From an uncultured Oscillospiraceae bacterium (GTDB taxonomy: Bacteria > Bacillota > Clostridia > Oscillospirales > Acutalibacteraceae): DNA of 50,116 nt. The stretch covers positions 1-50,116 of the forward strand of contig CAJUPK010000002.1 of NCBI GenBank assembly GCA_910588415.1, written 5' to 3'. Below, in pieces: positions 1 to 7,505 of this stretch. Positions within the stretch are counted from its first letter, which is position 1; each line of letters opens with the position of its first letter. The notes beneath the pieces are model-generated. The model worked only from the letters and a program-made list of their open reading frames with translations, made no database searches and had not been told where the DNA came from. The position numbers were made by a program, and so were the translations under genes.

Positions 1-129
1 CTTGTCAATGTCCTCCATGCAATGGCTGGCCAGCTCCGCGTGGGAGGCCGTATTCAGATACCGGGCGGGGATAATTACATCGGTGTTTACATCGTCCCCG
101 TACTTGTGTACCGTGCCTTTGGCGTTCAT
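1..129 (-). CDS. leuD: 3-isopropylmalate dehydratase small subunit, N-terminal part (runs off window)
   Basis: The reverse strand reads 43 codons from ATG at 129, with an AAAGGAG site about 9 bases upstream. It begins MNAKGTVHKYGDDVNTDVII and continues with PARYLNT, the N-terminal signature of LeuD small subunits. The small subunit forms the swivel domain that, with LeuC, isomerises 2- to 3-isopropylmalate in leucine synthesis in the cytoplasm. The rest of the gene lies before base 1. It is the last visible gene of the minus-strand operon that starts near 4626; leuC is upstream in the same operon but four unrelated genes lie between them, which is unusual because leuC and leuD are normally adjacent. 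A methylmalate or homoaconitate dehydratase subunit is an alternative, since these share the N-terminus. Confidence 0.88.
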   Translation of the reverse strand, partial: MNAKGTVHKYGDDVNTDVIIPARYLNTASHAELASHCMEDIDK

Positions 130-187
130 AGCGATATCGCTCCTTTTTATATGATGATTGGGGGCCGCGCCGCCTACTGCCAGCGGC

Positions 188-691
188 TCACTCCCCTTTA
201 TAGTAGTCCACAGCGTCCTTCTCCATAAAAACCTGGTTGACGCCCCGGCCCCACAGCCCGATTTTCCCGGAATCCGGGTAGACAGCAGCGTCCAGGTCGT
301 TCTGGGTGTCAAAATCCACATAGATCAGCGGCTCCCCGCCTATATTGGTCAGCTTGTGGGCCCCGCCCGGTTCAGCCGGGAAGAAGAGCAGGTCTCCGGC
401 AGCCACCTCCCGCTCTCCCTCCGGGGTACGCAGCAATCCTCTGCCGCTGACAATGAAGAAAGTCTCCTCGTTCTTCAGATGGTAGTGATAGGGATACGCG
501 GCCTTGCCTAGGGGAATCTCGTACACGCTGACCACAGACTGCTTGGCCTGGCCCAGCTTGACGAACTTCCGGCGGTAATATTCATACTCCCCCTGGCTCT
601 CTCCGGAGCTGTTGGCCGATTCAGGGCCGGTTTTATGCTGAACTTCCAGCTCATCCCATCTCCCATGAAGGACGGTGTCTATTATGCCCAT
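188..691 (-). CDS. cupin-domain protein
   Basis: A 167-residue protein with one cupin barrel. The first cupin motif is visible as HYHLKNEE (His69, His71, Glu75 or Glu76 as likely metal ligands), followed by FIVSGRG, and the second motif has His112 in GGAHKLTN. Members of this fold range from sugar-phosphate isomerases and dioxygenases to simple sensors, so the reaction cannot be named. The gene sits between the tautomerase gene and leuD in the leu operon, 33 bases after the tautomerase stop, and about 60 bases before leuD. It is single-domain with no signal peptide, so it is cytoplasmic. The segment around residues 20-50 is polar and probably wraps outside the barrel. Role within the leucine operon is unknown. 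Confidence 0.8.
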   Translation of the reverse strand: MGIIDTVLHGRWDELEVQHKTGPESANSSGESQGEYEYYRRKFVKLGQAKQSVVSVYEIPLGKAAYPYHYHLKNEETFFIVSGRGLLRTPEGEREVAAGDLLFFPAEPGGAHKLTNIGGEPLIYVDFDTQNDLDAAVYPDSGKIGLWGRGVNQVFMEKDAVDYYKGE

Positions 692-724
692 GGGCTGTGC
701 CTCCTGTCTCCTTGTGCTGCCCCT

Positions 725-943
725 CTATCCTTTCGCCCCGTTCCGGGCAGCGTACTCAGCCTTAATCTCCCCGATATGCCTGCCGCCAATCCCGAAATTC
801 TCATCCGGCAGTTCCTGGATGGTCACGGTGAAAAACTCCGTGGGAATATGGGTAATCTCCGCCGCCGTGGCGGTCAGCCGCTCTATCAGCTGTCTTTTCT
901 GCGTACTGTCCAGCGTCCCGCACTGGATGGAAATATAGGGCAT
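725..943 (-). CDS. 4-oxalocrotonate tautomerase-family protein
   Basis: A 72-residue protein starting MPYISIQ. Pro2, exposed after removal of Met1, is the catalytic base of the tautomerase superfamily, and the later GIGGRHIGEI block fits the family. Members ketonise enols such as 2-hydroxymuconate or phenylpyruvate enol and act as small homo-oligomers in the cytoplasm; the substrate here is not known. The ATG at 943 was chosen because Pro must be residue 2; the longer open frame upstream overlaps the DUF3788 gene and is not used. It starts only three bases after that gene's stop codon, so it is probably translationally coupled. With IorAB and the CoA ligases downstream in the window, a link to aromatic keto acids is possible but only inferred. 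Confidence 0.85.
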   Translation of the reverse strand: MPYISIQCGTLDSTQKRQLIERLTATAAEITHIPTEFFTVTIQELPDENFGIGGRHIGEIKAEYAARNGAKG

Positions 944-945
944 CG

Positions 946-1671
946 CTATCTCTCCTCGTACTGATAGGGCACATAGGGCAGAATGCCCCAAGTGATTTCG
1001 TCCCCATCGTGCGTTTCTGTGTGAATCATGGACATATGGTCCGAGGTGGTGACCCGGATGCAGGGGTGCTCCCCGCAGTCCCGACACTGGGCCAGCCCCT
1101 TCTGTGCGGCGCAGGCCTTGGCGGGACAGGGCTCGTCCTTGCAGTGGCAGGTATCGCTGCCGCAGCCCCCGCAGCGCATGGACCAGTCCGATATCCCATA
1201 CATCCTGGTCAGCGGGGGAATCATCTCCTGCCGCCGGGCCTCGTCCTGGCCTGTGTAGTGGACGCACAGGTCGCACCGTTGGCCGCATTGGCCGTACACT
1301 GCCCCCTCTTTGGGGAAGGGCTTGCGGTTGGGCTTTTTCTTAATCCGGATCAGGGGTTTAATCTCTTCCAGCTGTTCTGGGGCAGACACGGGAAACATCA
1401 TCCACTTGCCGTCGTGATAGGTCTTTGCGCTGTCATAGATACCCTGCACCCAGGGGGAGTACGCCTCCCGCTGGGCTTCAAAGACCTCCCTCTCCTTTTT
1501 GCCGTAGATGAGCATAAAGTCAAAGCGGTCCTCTCTGCTGTAGACCGTGAGGATGGTCCTTTTGCCCTGCTTGAATTTCAGCTCGTCCTTGCCGTTCCCC
1601 ACCTCGTCCAGGCAGTAGCGGCCACGCATGAATACCATGGTCTCATGGCTGACCTGTTCCAGAGCTGTCAT
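946..1671 (-). CDS. DUF3788-DUF3795 fusion protein
   Basis: A 241-residue protein with two parts. Residues 1 to about 100 resemble DUF3788, a family of unknown function of the YdhG/YjbR-like type (note the run ending in KWMMFPV). Residues about 125-205 are cysteine-rich (CGQRC, CVHY, CGGC, CHC, CPAKAC, CRDC, HPC) and resemble DUF3795, probably a zinc- or metal-binding module. The ATG at 1671 overlaps the TGA stop of the preceding acetyltransferase fusion (ATGA), which points to coupled translation. A basic linker (IRIKKKPNRK, residues 108-117) joins the parts. No enzyme activity can be assigned. It lies inside the leu operon between the acetyltransferase fusion and the tautomerase. Confidence 0.75.
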   Translation of the reverse strand: MTALEQVSHETMVFMRGRYCLDEVGNGKDELKFKQGKRTILTVYSREDRFDFMLIYGKKEREVFEAQREAYSPWVQGIYDSAKTYHDGKWMMFPVSAPEQLEEIKPLIRIKKKPNRKPFPKEGAVYGQCGQRCDLCVHYTGQDEARRQEMIPPLTRMYGISDWSMRCGGCGSDTCHCKDEPCPAKACAAQKGLAQCRDCGEHPCIRVTTSDHMSMIHTETHDGDEITWGILPYVPYQYEER

Positions 1672-2543
1672 GGCTTCTCCTCCATCCTGACTTCTATCTG
1701 ATAATACTGCTCCTGAAAGCGGGTCATTGCCTCCACCTGTTCTTTGGTGAAGTCCATCCCCTCCGGAGCCAGCACCCACTTTTCCTCCACATCGTCAAAG
1801 CGATGGATAATGGCCATAAGCCTGCCTGTAAATTCTTCCAGCGGCTGGTCAACGCCCAGCACATAGGCGTCCTGCTCCTCCTCGTCCGGGGCCAGAAGCC
1901 CTGGCACATACCCATAGTTGATGGGATAGACCAGATCCGGGTGCTTGGGGTGGACCATACCGATAGGCCGGTCCATCTCCACTCTCAGCACATCCCCCAG
2001 CCTGGGAGGGTGCGCCGCCAGATACTCCTCCCGAAGCAGGGAGAACAGCACGTCGTCAAAGCATTGGTCCTGATAGGTGCGCACAGCCCGGCGCAAGGTC
2101 CCCTCCCGGGTGAAGCCCAGCTTTTCCAGCAGGGCGATGGAGGCGGCGTTTTCCGCAAAGGCCCGGGCGCTGACTGCCTCCAGCCCCTCCCGCAGGAACA
2201 GGCGCCGCAGCAGCCCGCCCAAAGCCTCGGACATGTACCCCCTGCGGGCGTATTCTTCCCCCAGGTAGTAGTCCAGAGACAGCGACTTTACCCGAAAGCG
2301 CAGGCCGTCTGCCTCCAGGCCGATGTGGCCCAAAACCTGCCCGTCCTCCCGGCGGATGATGGAAAACTGGTGTTCCGGCTCGCTGCACAGCAGCTCCTCC
2401 AGCTTTTCCAAAGAGGGGAGCTTGCCCAGGCAGTTGTACCGCCGCACATGCTCCTGGGCGAGAAACCCCCGGATGCTGGGCGCGTCAGCCCGCTCCGGCG
2501 GCCGGAGCAGCAGCCGCCCGGTCTCGATTCTTGCAGGTTCCAT
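1668..2543 (-). CDS. GNAT acetyltransferase fused to a short inorganic-pyrophosphatase-like domain
   Basis: A 291-residue fusion. Residues 1-175 look like a RimJ/RimL-type N-acetyltransferase: IETGRLLLRP at the start, an acetyl-CoA loop region around EYARRGYMSEAL (98-109), and the closing ENAASIALLEKLGF (131-144). Residues about 180-291 match the short pyrophosphatase-like proteins of Clostridia, with MDRPIG, HPKHPDLVYPINYGYVPG and EEQDAYVLG. In those relatives the domain is usually a free protein. The ATG overlaps the leuC stop as TGATG, so expression is tied to leuC. Removing pyrophosphate or recognising a phosphate ester is possible, but the acetyl acceptor is unknown. A frameshift artefact is unlikely because the reading frame is open across the join. 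Confidence 0.78.
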   Translation of the reverse strand: MEPARIETGRLLLRPPERADAPSIRGFLAQEHVRRYNCLGKLPSLEKLEELLCSEPEHQFSIIRREDGQVLGHIGLEADGLRFRVKSLSLDYYLGEEYARRGYMSEALGGLLRRLFLREGLEAVSARAFAENAASIALLEKLGFTREGTLRRAVRTYQDQCFDDVLFSLLREEYLAAHPPRLGDVLRVEMDRPIGMVHPKHPDLVYPINYGYVPGLLAPDEEEQDAYVLGVDQPLEEFTGRLMAIIHRFDDVEEKWVLAPEGMDFTKEQVEAMTRFQEQYYQIEVRMEEKP

Positions 2544-3802
2544 CACAGCTTGGCCGGGTCCGTGAGATACCCGGTCAGGGCGCTGGCCGCGGCAACCGCC
2601 GGACTGGAGAGCACCACCTCGGACTCCACATGGCCCATGCGGCCCACAAAGTTCCGGTTGGTGGTGGAGACCGCCCGCTCTCCCTCGGCCAAAATGCCCA
2701 TATAGCCACCCAGGCACGGCCCGCAGGTGGGAGTGCTGAACACCGCGCCGCTCTCCACAAAGATCTCCGCCAGGCCCTCGCGGATACACTGCAGGTAGAC
2801 CTCCTGGGTAGCGGGAATCACAATGCAGCGCACGTCTTTGGCCACCTTTTTGCCCTTCATAATCTGGGCGGCAATGCGCATGTCGCTGATGCGCCCATTG
2901 GTGCAGGAGCCTATGACGCTCTGGTCAATCTTCACATCGCTGACCTCCTCGATCCGCCGGGTGTTCTCCGGCAGGTGGGGCATGGAGACCGTGGGCCGCA
3001 AAGCAGAGAGATCAATCGTCACCGTGCGCTCATACACCGCGTCCGGGTCAGGCTCGTATATGTTCACTTCCCCCTGATAGCGGTCCTTGCAGTAGGCCAG
3101 GGTCTTCTCATCCACAGGGAAAATCCCGTTTTTAGCCCCCGCCTCAATGGCCATGTTGGCAATGGTGAAGCGGTCGTCCATGCTGAGAGCAGCCACGCCC
3201 TCGCCAGTAAACTCCAGGGACTGGTACAAAGCCCCGTCCACGCCAATCTCCCCAATCAGGTGCAGCACCACGTCCTTGCCGCAGACAAAGCCCGTGGGCT
3301 TGCCGGTAAGCTCCACCTTGATGGCAGAGGGGACTTTAAACCACAGCCGCCCGGTGATCATGGCGGCGCACATGTCCGTAGAGCCCACGCCCGTGGAGAA
3401 GGCTCCCAAGGCCCCATAGGTGCAGGTATGGGAATCCGCCCCCACAATGGCTCCGCCGGGACCCACCAGGCCCTTTTCCGGCAGCAGAGCGTGCTCAATG
3501 CCCATCTGGCCCACATCAAAGAAATGGGTGATGTCATACTTGTTGGCAAACTGCCGGGTCTGCTTGCACTGCTGGGCCGCCTTAATGTCCTTGTTGGGGG
3601 CAAAATGGTCCAGCACCAGGGCAATCTTGTCCTTGTGGAACACGCCTGTGGCCCCGCACTTCTCAAACTCGTTGATGGCCACAGGGGACGTGATGTCATT
3701 GCCCAGCACCATGTCCAGGCTGGCCTCAATCAGCTGGCCGGGCTCCACATGGTCCAGGCCCGCGTGGGCCGCCAAAATTTTCTGCGTCATTGTCATAGCC
3801 AT
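2543..3802 (-). CDS. leuC: 3-isopropylmalate dehydratase large subunit
   Basis: A 419-residue aconitase-family large subunit, the length of the short LeuC/HacA type. It carries the three cysteines of a 4Fe-4S cluster: Cys300 in VIGSCTNGR and Cys360/Cys363 in TCGPCLGG, plus the GADSHTCTYGALGAF substrate/cluster motif at 121-135. With LeuD it converts 2-isopropylmalate to 3-isopropylmalate. The start MAMTMTQ has GGAGGG nine bases upstream. It follows the membrane protein gene by 39 bases and overlaps the acetyltransferase fusion by one base. leuD is about 2.4 kb further down the same operon rather than next to it. Homoaconitase or methylmalate dehydratase are close relatives, so substrate assignment rests on family similarity. 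Confidence 0.92.
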   Translation of the reverse strand: MAMTMTQKILAAHAGLDHVEPGQLIEASLDMVLGNDITSPVAINEFEKCGATGVFHKDKIALVLDHFAPNKDIKAAQQCKQTRQFANKYDITHFFDVGQMGIEHALLPEKGLVGPGGAIVGADSHTCTYGALGAFSTGVGSTDMCAAMITGRLWFKVPSAIKVELTGKPTGFVCGKDVVLHLIGEIGVDGALYQSLEFTGEGVAALSMDDRFTIANMAIEAGAKNGIFPVDEKTLAYCKDRYQGEVNIYEPDPDAVYERTVTIDLSALRPTVSMPHLPENTRRIEEVSDVKIDQSVIGSCTNGRISDMRIAAQIMKGKKVAKDVRCIVIPATQEVYLQCIREGLAEIFVESGAVFSTPTCGPCLGGYMGILAEGERAVSTTNRNFVGRMGHVESEVVLSSPAVAAASALTGYLTDPAKL

Positions 3803-3841
3803 TGTTACTTTCCCTCCTGTTTTTATGACTGGCCCGGGGCT

Positions 3842-4591
3842 TTACGGCTTTTCCCCGGTGCGCAGCCGCTCTGCCAGGACCAAGGAGTCCTGATAGTAGG
3901 CTTCCAGCTTTTTATTGTTCTCAATATTACTGCCCACATCTGTGCGCAGAGAGACCCGCAGGCGGCCGCAAAGCTCTGCCACTACCTCTGGGGTCCATTT
4001 GCTCTCCTGTCCCTCTGGAACTGTAAATTCCGCCAAGCCCTTATAGTCGCTCCAGGGGCGCATGGCCTCTTCATAATCGCTGGCCCCCTCCTTCATGGGC
4101 GTGCCGTCGTTATACTGGAAAAAGCCGTCAAAGCTGTCCCCCAGATTCTCAAAAGCCTGGGCGTCATGGATGTAGATCATATTGGAGCCCAGGGTGGTGT
4201 CCCCCGCAAACCGGGCATAGGTGGCCTGGGTGGCCTGGTAGTCCTGGGCTGAGACCACCTCCCCAAACACATAGCTGTTCACCTGCACGGTCACCTTTCC
4301 GTCCCCATTGCGGTCGTCCGCGTAAAGGGCGATGTGCTCCTCCAGCCCGCTGCGCACCTCCTCCGGCAGGTTGTAGGAGGTAACCAGAGCAACGGAATAG
4401 TCGGGCTCCACCTTGCTGGCGATAGAGTAGATCAAACTCCCCAGAAGGCCCGCTGCAATCAGGCCGAAAAGCAGCTGCCTTTTGTGGTAGTACCACCAGT
4501 TTGCCCGCTTGTCCTTGGGGGTTTTCAGCTCAATGACGCCGGAGTGGATGGTATCCTCCCCCGCCCCCACCAAATATCGTTCTCTTGCCAT
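3842..4591 (-). CDS. single-pass membrane protein of unknown function
   Basis: A 249-residue protein not recognised as a named family. It has a short basic N-terminus (MARERYLVGAG), an aromatic/basic stretch NWWYYHKRQ, one hydrophobic helix (about residues 39-56, LLFGLIAAGLLGSLIYSIA), and then a soluble, acidic domain of roughly 190 residues that would face outside if the basic side stays in. The domain has a calcium-loop-like run DDRNGDGKV but no confirmed EF-hand. ATG at 4591 is preferred over an in-frame GTG four codons earlier because GGGAGG then sits at a usable distance. It is the first gene after the operon promoter and precedes leuC, so it is co-transcribed with leucine genes. Confidence 0.7.
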   Translation of the reverse strand: MARERYLVGAGEDTIHSGVIELKTPKDKRANWWYYHKRQLLFGLIAAGLLGSLIYSIASKVEPDYSVALVTSYNLPEEVRSGLEEHIALYADDRNGDGKVTVQVNSYVFGEVVSAQDYQATQATYARFAGDTTLGSNMIYIHDAQAFENLGDSFDGFFQYNDGTPMKEGASDYEEAMRPWSDYKGLAEFTVPEGQESKWTPEVVAELCGRLRVSLRTDVGSNIENNKKLEAYYQDSLVLAERLRTGEKP

Positions 4592-4632
4592 AAGGTCTGG
4601 CACCTCCCTAATCGATAGAGTCGTTATTTGTA

Positions 4633-4661
4633 ATTATAGACTACTTTCCCGGTTTTAGCAA
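4633..4661 (-). promoter_or_regulatory. sigma-A promoter of the leu operon
   Basis: On the minus strand: TTGCTA (-35, 4656-4661), a 17-base spacer, TATAAT (-10, 4633-4638). Transcription would begin near 4626, about 35 bases before the membrane-protein start codon. Confidence 0.75.
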
Positions 4662-4705
4662 GGCTTACGCCCCTGCCCAGAGGAAAAATAAAAAAATTTA
4701 CAACT

Positions 4706-4742
4706 CCGAAAAGGAGCGGACATCTCTGCCCGCTCCCCCTTT
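4706..4742 (-). terminator. intrinsic terminator, probably the original one for trpB2
   Basis: On the minus strand a hairpin GGAGCGG / CCGCTCC with a ten-base loop is followed by TTTT and a T-rich run. It lies about 85 bases after the trpB2 stop if the inserted 169-bp element (4829-4997) is discounted. Confidence 0.6.
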
Positions 4743-4825
4743 CCGGCATAATTGCCGCGGCTGAAAAACAGTATGTGCCAATTTTTCAGTGCGCTTGCTA
4801 TAAAGGCCCTTGCCCGCGTCTGTTC

Positions 4826-5000
4826 TTAGGGCAACACCGCACAATTCGGGGCTAACGCCTTCCGTACCGACTTGTTCGCGTCTTTTCCGTCATAGCGCCC
4901 AGCTTTCCCTTGCCAATCCCAAGATGGGCGGCGCTCGTACACTCTGGCAAAAAATCTGTCTGCTCAATACGGCGCTTAGAATTGCGCGATATGGCCCTTA
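4826..5000. mobile_element. 169-bp MITE-like element with TTA target duplication
   Basis: The element spans 4829-4997. Its left end GGGCAACACCGCACAATTC and right end GAATTGCGCGATATGGCCC are 19-base inverted repeats matching at 15 of 19 positions. Each end is flanked by TTA (4826-4828 and 4998-5000), which looks like a 3-bp target duplication. It is too short to encode a transposase and none is seen, so it would be moved in trans. The right TTA is the TAA stop codon of trpB2 read on the minus strand, so the insertion hit the stop codon and regenerated it. Three-base TNA duplications are known for some IS5-family elements; assignment to that family is inference. Confidence 0.65.
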
Positions 5001-6371
5001 GTCTACGGCAGGCAGTTTCGCTAAAGCCTTCTGAATGTCCTCGTCCGTGGGGATGGTATTCTGCATCTCCCCTTTGTGGAACTTCTCATAGGCCACCAGG
5101 TCAAAATAGCCGGTGCCCGTCAGGCCAAAGAGGATGGTCTTCTCCTCCCCGGTCTCCTTGCAGCGCATGGCCTCGTTCACTGCGGCCAGTATGGCATGGC
5201 TGCTCTCCGGCGCGGGCAGGATGCCCTCTACCCGGGCAAAGTCCTCCGCAGCCTGGAACACATCCGTCTGCTTCACGCTGATGGCCTCCATCAGCCCGTC
5301 CGCGTACAGCTGGGAGAGCACGCTGCTCATGCCGTGGAACCGGAGGCCTCCCGCATGGTCAGCGCTGGGCATAAAGCCGCTGCCCAGGGTATACATCTTG
5401 GCCAGGGGGCACACCATGCCTGTGTCGCAGAAGTCGTACCGGTACTGGCCCCGGGTAAAGGAGGGGCAGCTGGCGGGTTCCACCGCGATAATACGGTAAT
5501 CCGCCTCTCCCCGCAGCTTTTCGCCCATGAAAGGAGCAATCAGCCCGCCCAGGTTGCTGCCGCCGCCTGCGCAGCCGATGATGATGTCCGGCTTTACGCC
5601 ATACTTGTCCATAGCGGCTTTGGCCTCCAGGCCAATAACCGACTGGTGCAGCATCACCTGGTTGAGCACAGAACCCAGCACATAGCGGTATCCGGGAGTA
5701 GACGTGGCCACCTCCACCGCCTCGCTGATAGCGCAACCCAAAGAGCCGCCTGTGCCCGGGAACTCCGCCAGAATCTTCCGGCCCACCTGGGTGGTCTCAG
5801 AGGGAGAGGGGGTCACGTTGGCCCCATAGACCTTCATCACCTCCCGGCGGAAGGGTTTCTGCTCGTAAGAACACTTGACCATGTAGACCCGGCAGTCCAG
5901 CCCCAGGTAAGAGCAGGCCATGGAGAGGGCGGTGCCCCACTGGCCCGCTCCCGTCTCTGTGGTCACGCCCTTCAGGCCCTGCTGCTTGGCATAGTAGGCC
6001 TGGGCAATGGCGGAATTCAGCTTGTGCGAACCAGAGGTGTTGTTGCCCTCGAATTTATAGTAGATCTTGGCAGGGGTCTGCAGCTTCTCCTCCAGGCAGT
6101 AGGCCCGCACCAGGGGGGCAGGCCGGTACATCTTGTAGAAATCCCGGATTTCCGTGGGAATCTCAAAGAAGGGGGTGTCATTGTCCATCTCCTGCTTCAC
6201 CAGCTCGTCACAGAACACGCCGGAGAGCTCCTGGGCGGTCATCGGCTGAAAGGTGTCCGGATTCAGCAGGGGGGCGGGCTTGTTTTTCATGTCAGCCCGC
6301 AGGTTATACCAGGCTTTGGGCAGTTCGCTCTCATCCAAATAGATTTTGTAGGGGATCTTGTTTTCGCTCAT
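4998..6371 (-). CDS. trpB: TrpB2-type tryptophan synthase beta chain
   Basis: A 457-residue PLP enzyme of the longer TrpB2 type (about 50 residues longer than TrpB1). Lys117 in NNTSGSHKLN is the PLP Schiff-base lysine; the GAGQWG segment and phosphate-binding CAGGGSNLGG are present. It condenses indole with serine to make tryptophan. No trpA or other trp genes are nearby, so it may salvage free indole. The second ATG (6371) is chosen because AGGAG is nine bases upstream; the ATG two codons earlier is only three bases from it. It stands alone behind a tRNA-Trp T-box leader and its stop codon coincides with a MITE boundary. Other beta-replacement substrates are possible for TrpB2 proteins. Confidence 0.9.
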   Translation of the reverse strand: MSENKIPYKIYLDESELPKAWYNLRADMKNKPAPLLNPDTFQPMTAQELSGVFCDELVKQEMDNDTPFFEIPTEIRDFYKMYRPAPLVRAYCLEEKLQTPAKIYYKFEGNNTSGSHKLNSAIAQAYYAKQQGLKGVTTETGAGQWGTALSMACSYLGLDCRVYMVKCSYEQKPFRREVMKVYGANVTPSPSETTQVGRKILAEFPGTGGSLGCAISEAVEVATSTPGYRYVLGSVLNQVMLHQSVIGLEAKAAMDKYGVKPDIIIGCAGGGSNLGGLIAPFMGEKLRGEADYRIIAVEPASCPSFTRGQYRYDFCDTGMVCPLAKMYTLGSGFMPSADHAGGLRFHGMSSVLSQLYADGLMEAISVKQTDVFQAAEDFARVEGILPAPESSHAILAAVNEAMRCKETGEEKTILFGLTGTGYFDLVAYEKFHKGEMQNTIPTDEDIQKALAKLPAVD

Positions 6372-6442
6372 TGTCATTTACTCCTTTCGGTGATGGCCGG
6401 GCCTGGGAGCTCAGGCGGGAAGCTGCTTTTGCGGCTGCAGCC

Positions 6443-6810
6443 ACCCGCCAGGCATACAAAAAGCTCCTGTCCCGGCAGAGAATCCTTCTGCTGGGACAGG
6501 AGCTGAAACTTCTATGGTTCTTCACAAACCCTATGTTCAGCGCCTGCGGTACCACCCGGCTTGGCGCAAAAAAACGCGCCCACTCACGCGCACACACCAT
6601 CTATGCGCTGGCTTTTCTAACGGAGAGCCGCTCCGGCTTGCCTACTGGGCAGAAGCCCCGCCACGCGGCCAGCTCCCTGCCTTTCCGTTCGCCCTCGAAA
6701 GCCCATTGGGTCAAACGCTCCCCACCACGCTCCCACCTATGCGCAGCTCTCTGCGGACCAAAGGTCCATGAGTACCTGTTTGACTTACTCACACTTTCTC
6801 ATCGGTTTAT
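6443..6810 (-). promoter_or_regulatory. tRNA-Trp-responsive T-box leader of trpB2
   Basis: The T-box core GGGTGGTACCGCAGG lies at 6543-6557. Upstream on the minus strand is a Stem I: lower helix GAAAGT/GCTTTC, an AGTA S-turn, helix GTCAAAC/GTTTGAC, and the AGAGAG and GGTGG distal elements. The specifier loop reads CCAATGG, giving TGG, the tryptophan codon. Uncharged tRNA-Trp would bind and stabilise the antiterminator, allowing readthrough into trpB2. The competing terminator is annotated separately. The leader is about 370 bases long. Confidence 0.92.
6458..6504 (-). terminator. T-box-controlled terminator before trpB2
   Basis: On the minus strand AGCTCCTGTCCC...GGGACAGGAGCT forms a long stem followed by TTTTTGT. 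It lies between the T-box core and the trpB2 ribosome site, as expected for transcription attenuation. Confidence 0.9.
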
Positions 6811-6817
6811 ACTATAC

Positions 6818-6846
6818 AGTATAGCCCAAAATTCCAGGATTGTCAA
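6818..6846 (-). promoter_or_regulatory. sigma-A promoter of the trpB2 leader
   Basis: TTGACA (6841-6846), 17-base spacer, TATACT (6818-6823) on the minus strand; start near 6810, just before Stem I. It sits about ten bases beyond the stop of the ACT-domain gene. Confidence 0.85.
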
Positions 6847-6855
6847 GAGAAATTT

Positions 6856-7290
6856 CTAAATCTGGGCAATGCTCTCCTGGCTGACCAGCTTAATGCCCTT
6901 GGCGCCCAAGGCCGCGCCCGCGGTTTTGGTGTCCTGGACCCGGAAGATCATGTACGCGTGGTCCACATCGCCGCCGCCCAAAAAGGCGTACATGTATTCC
7001 ACATTCACTCCAGCCCCTGTAAGCACCTCCAGCACTTTGTGCAGACCGCCGGGCTCGTCTGGGATGAGCACCGCCAGCACAGGGGTCAGGCTGTGGATAA
7101 AACCCCCGTCCTTCAAAACCGTGGTAGCCTTGTACACATCGTCCACAATCAGGCGCACAATGCCAAAGTCGTTGGTCTCCGCCAGGCTTAAAGCCCGCAT
7201 GTCAATGCCATTTTCCGCCAGCAGGCCAGTCATGGTAGTCAGCGTGCCGGGCTTGTTCTCCAGAAAAACAGAAATTTGATTGACTGTCAT
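6856..7290 (-). CDS. tandem ACT-domain protein
   Basis: A 144-residue protein with two ACT domains in series, starting VNQISVFLENKPGTL (residues about 3-70) and LTPVLAVLIPDEPGGLHKVLEVL (about 68-135). ACT domains bind small ligands, usually amino acids, at domain interfaces and regulate partner enzymes. This two-ACT architecture is commonly found beside phenylacetate-CoA ligase and 2-oxoacid:ferredoxin oxidoreductase genes, as here, where paaK and iorAB lie upstream in the same direction. GGAGGG sits eight bases before ATG. It probably senses an aromatic amino acid or a related keto acid, but whether it acts on transcription or on an enzyme is not shown. It ends just before the trpB2 promoter. 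Confidence 0.85.
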   Translation of the reverse strand: MTVNQISVFLENKPGTLTTMTGLLAENGIDMRALSLAETNDFGIVRLIVDDVYKATTVLKDGGFIHSLTPVLAVLIPDEPGGLHKVLEVLTGAGVNVEYMYAFLGGGDVDHAYMIFRVQDTKTAGAALGAKGIKLVSQESIAQI

Positions 7291-7505
7291 TGATGATGCC
7301 CTCCTTCATAAAGGGAAAACAAGATGGATAGTTGTATGATTTTGCATGTATCAGCAAACCAATCGCCGTGTTCCGCGCTGAAAATCACGGAAATATTCTT
7401 GCCGGGATGCCTCTCCACCACAGCCGCAGGCTTTGCGGCGCGGCCAGCGCTTAAACGGGCCGAAAAGCGCCCGGCTGCTTCCATGGGTACAGGCGGTGCA
7501 GGCGC

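Noticed and set aside
5076..6506. Plus-strand 476-codon frame opposite trpB2 and the T-box
   Set aside because: Shadow of trpB2; it crosses the T-box terminator.
6601..6792. 63-codon minus-strand frame in the trpB2 leader
   Set aside because: It lies inside T-box Stem I and the region before the antiterminator; the RNA structure explains the sequence.
7291..7505. 65-codon minus-strand frame between the ACT gene and paaK
   Set aside because: No ribosome site or family match; the 215-base gap shows no other clear element.
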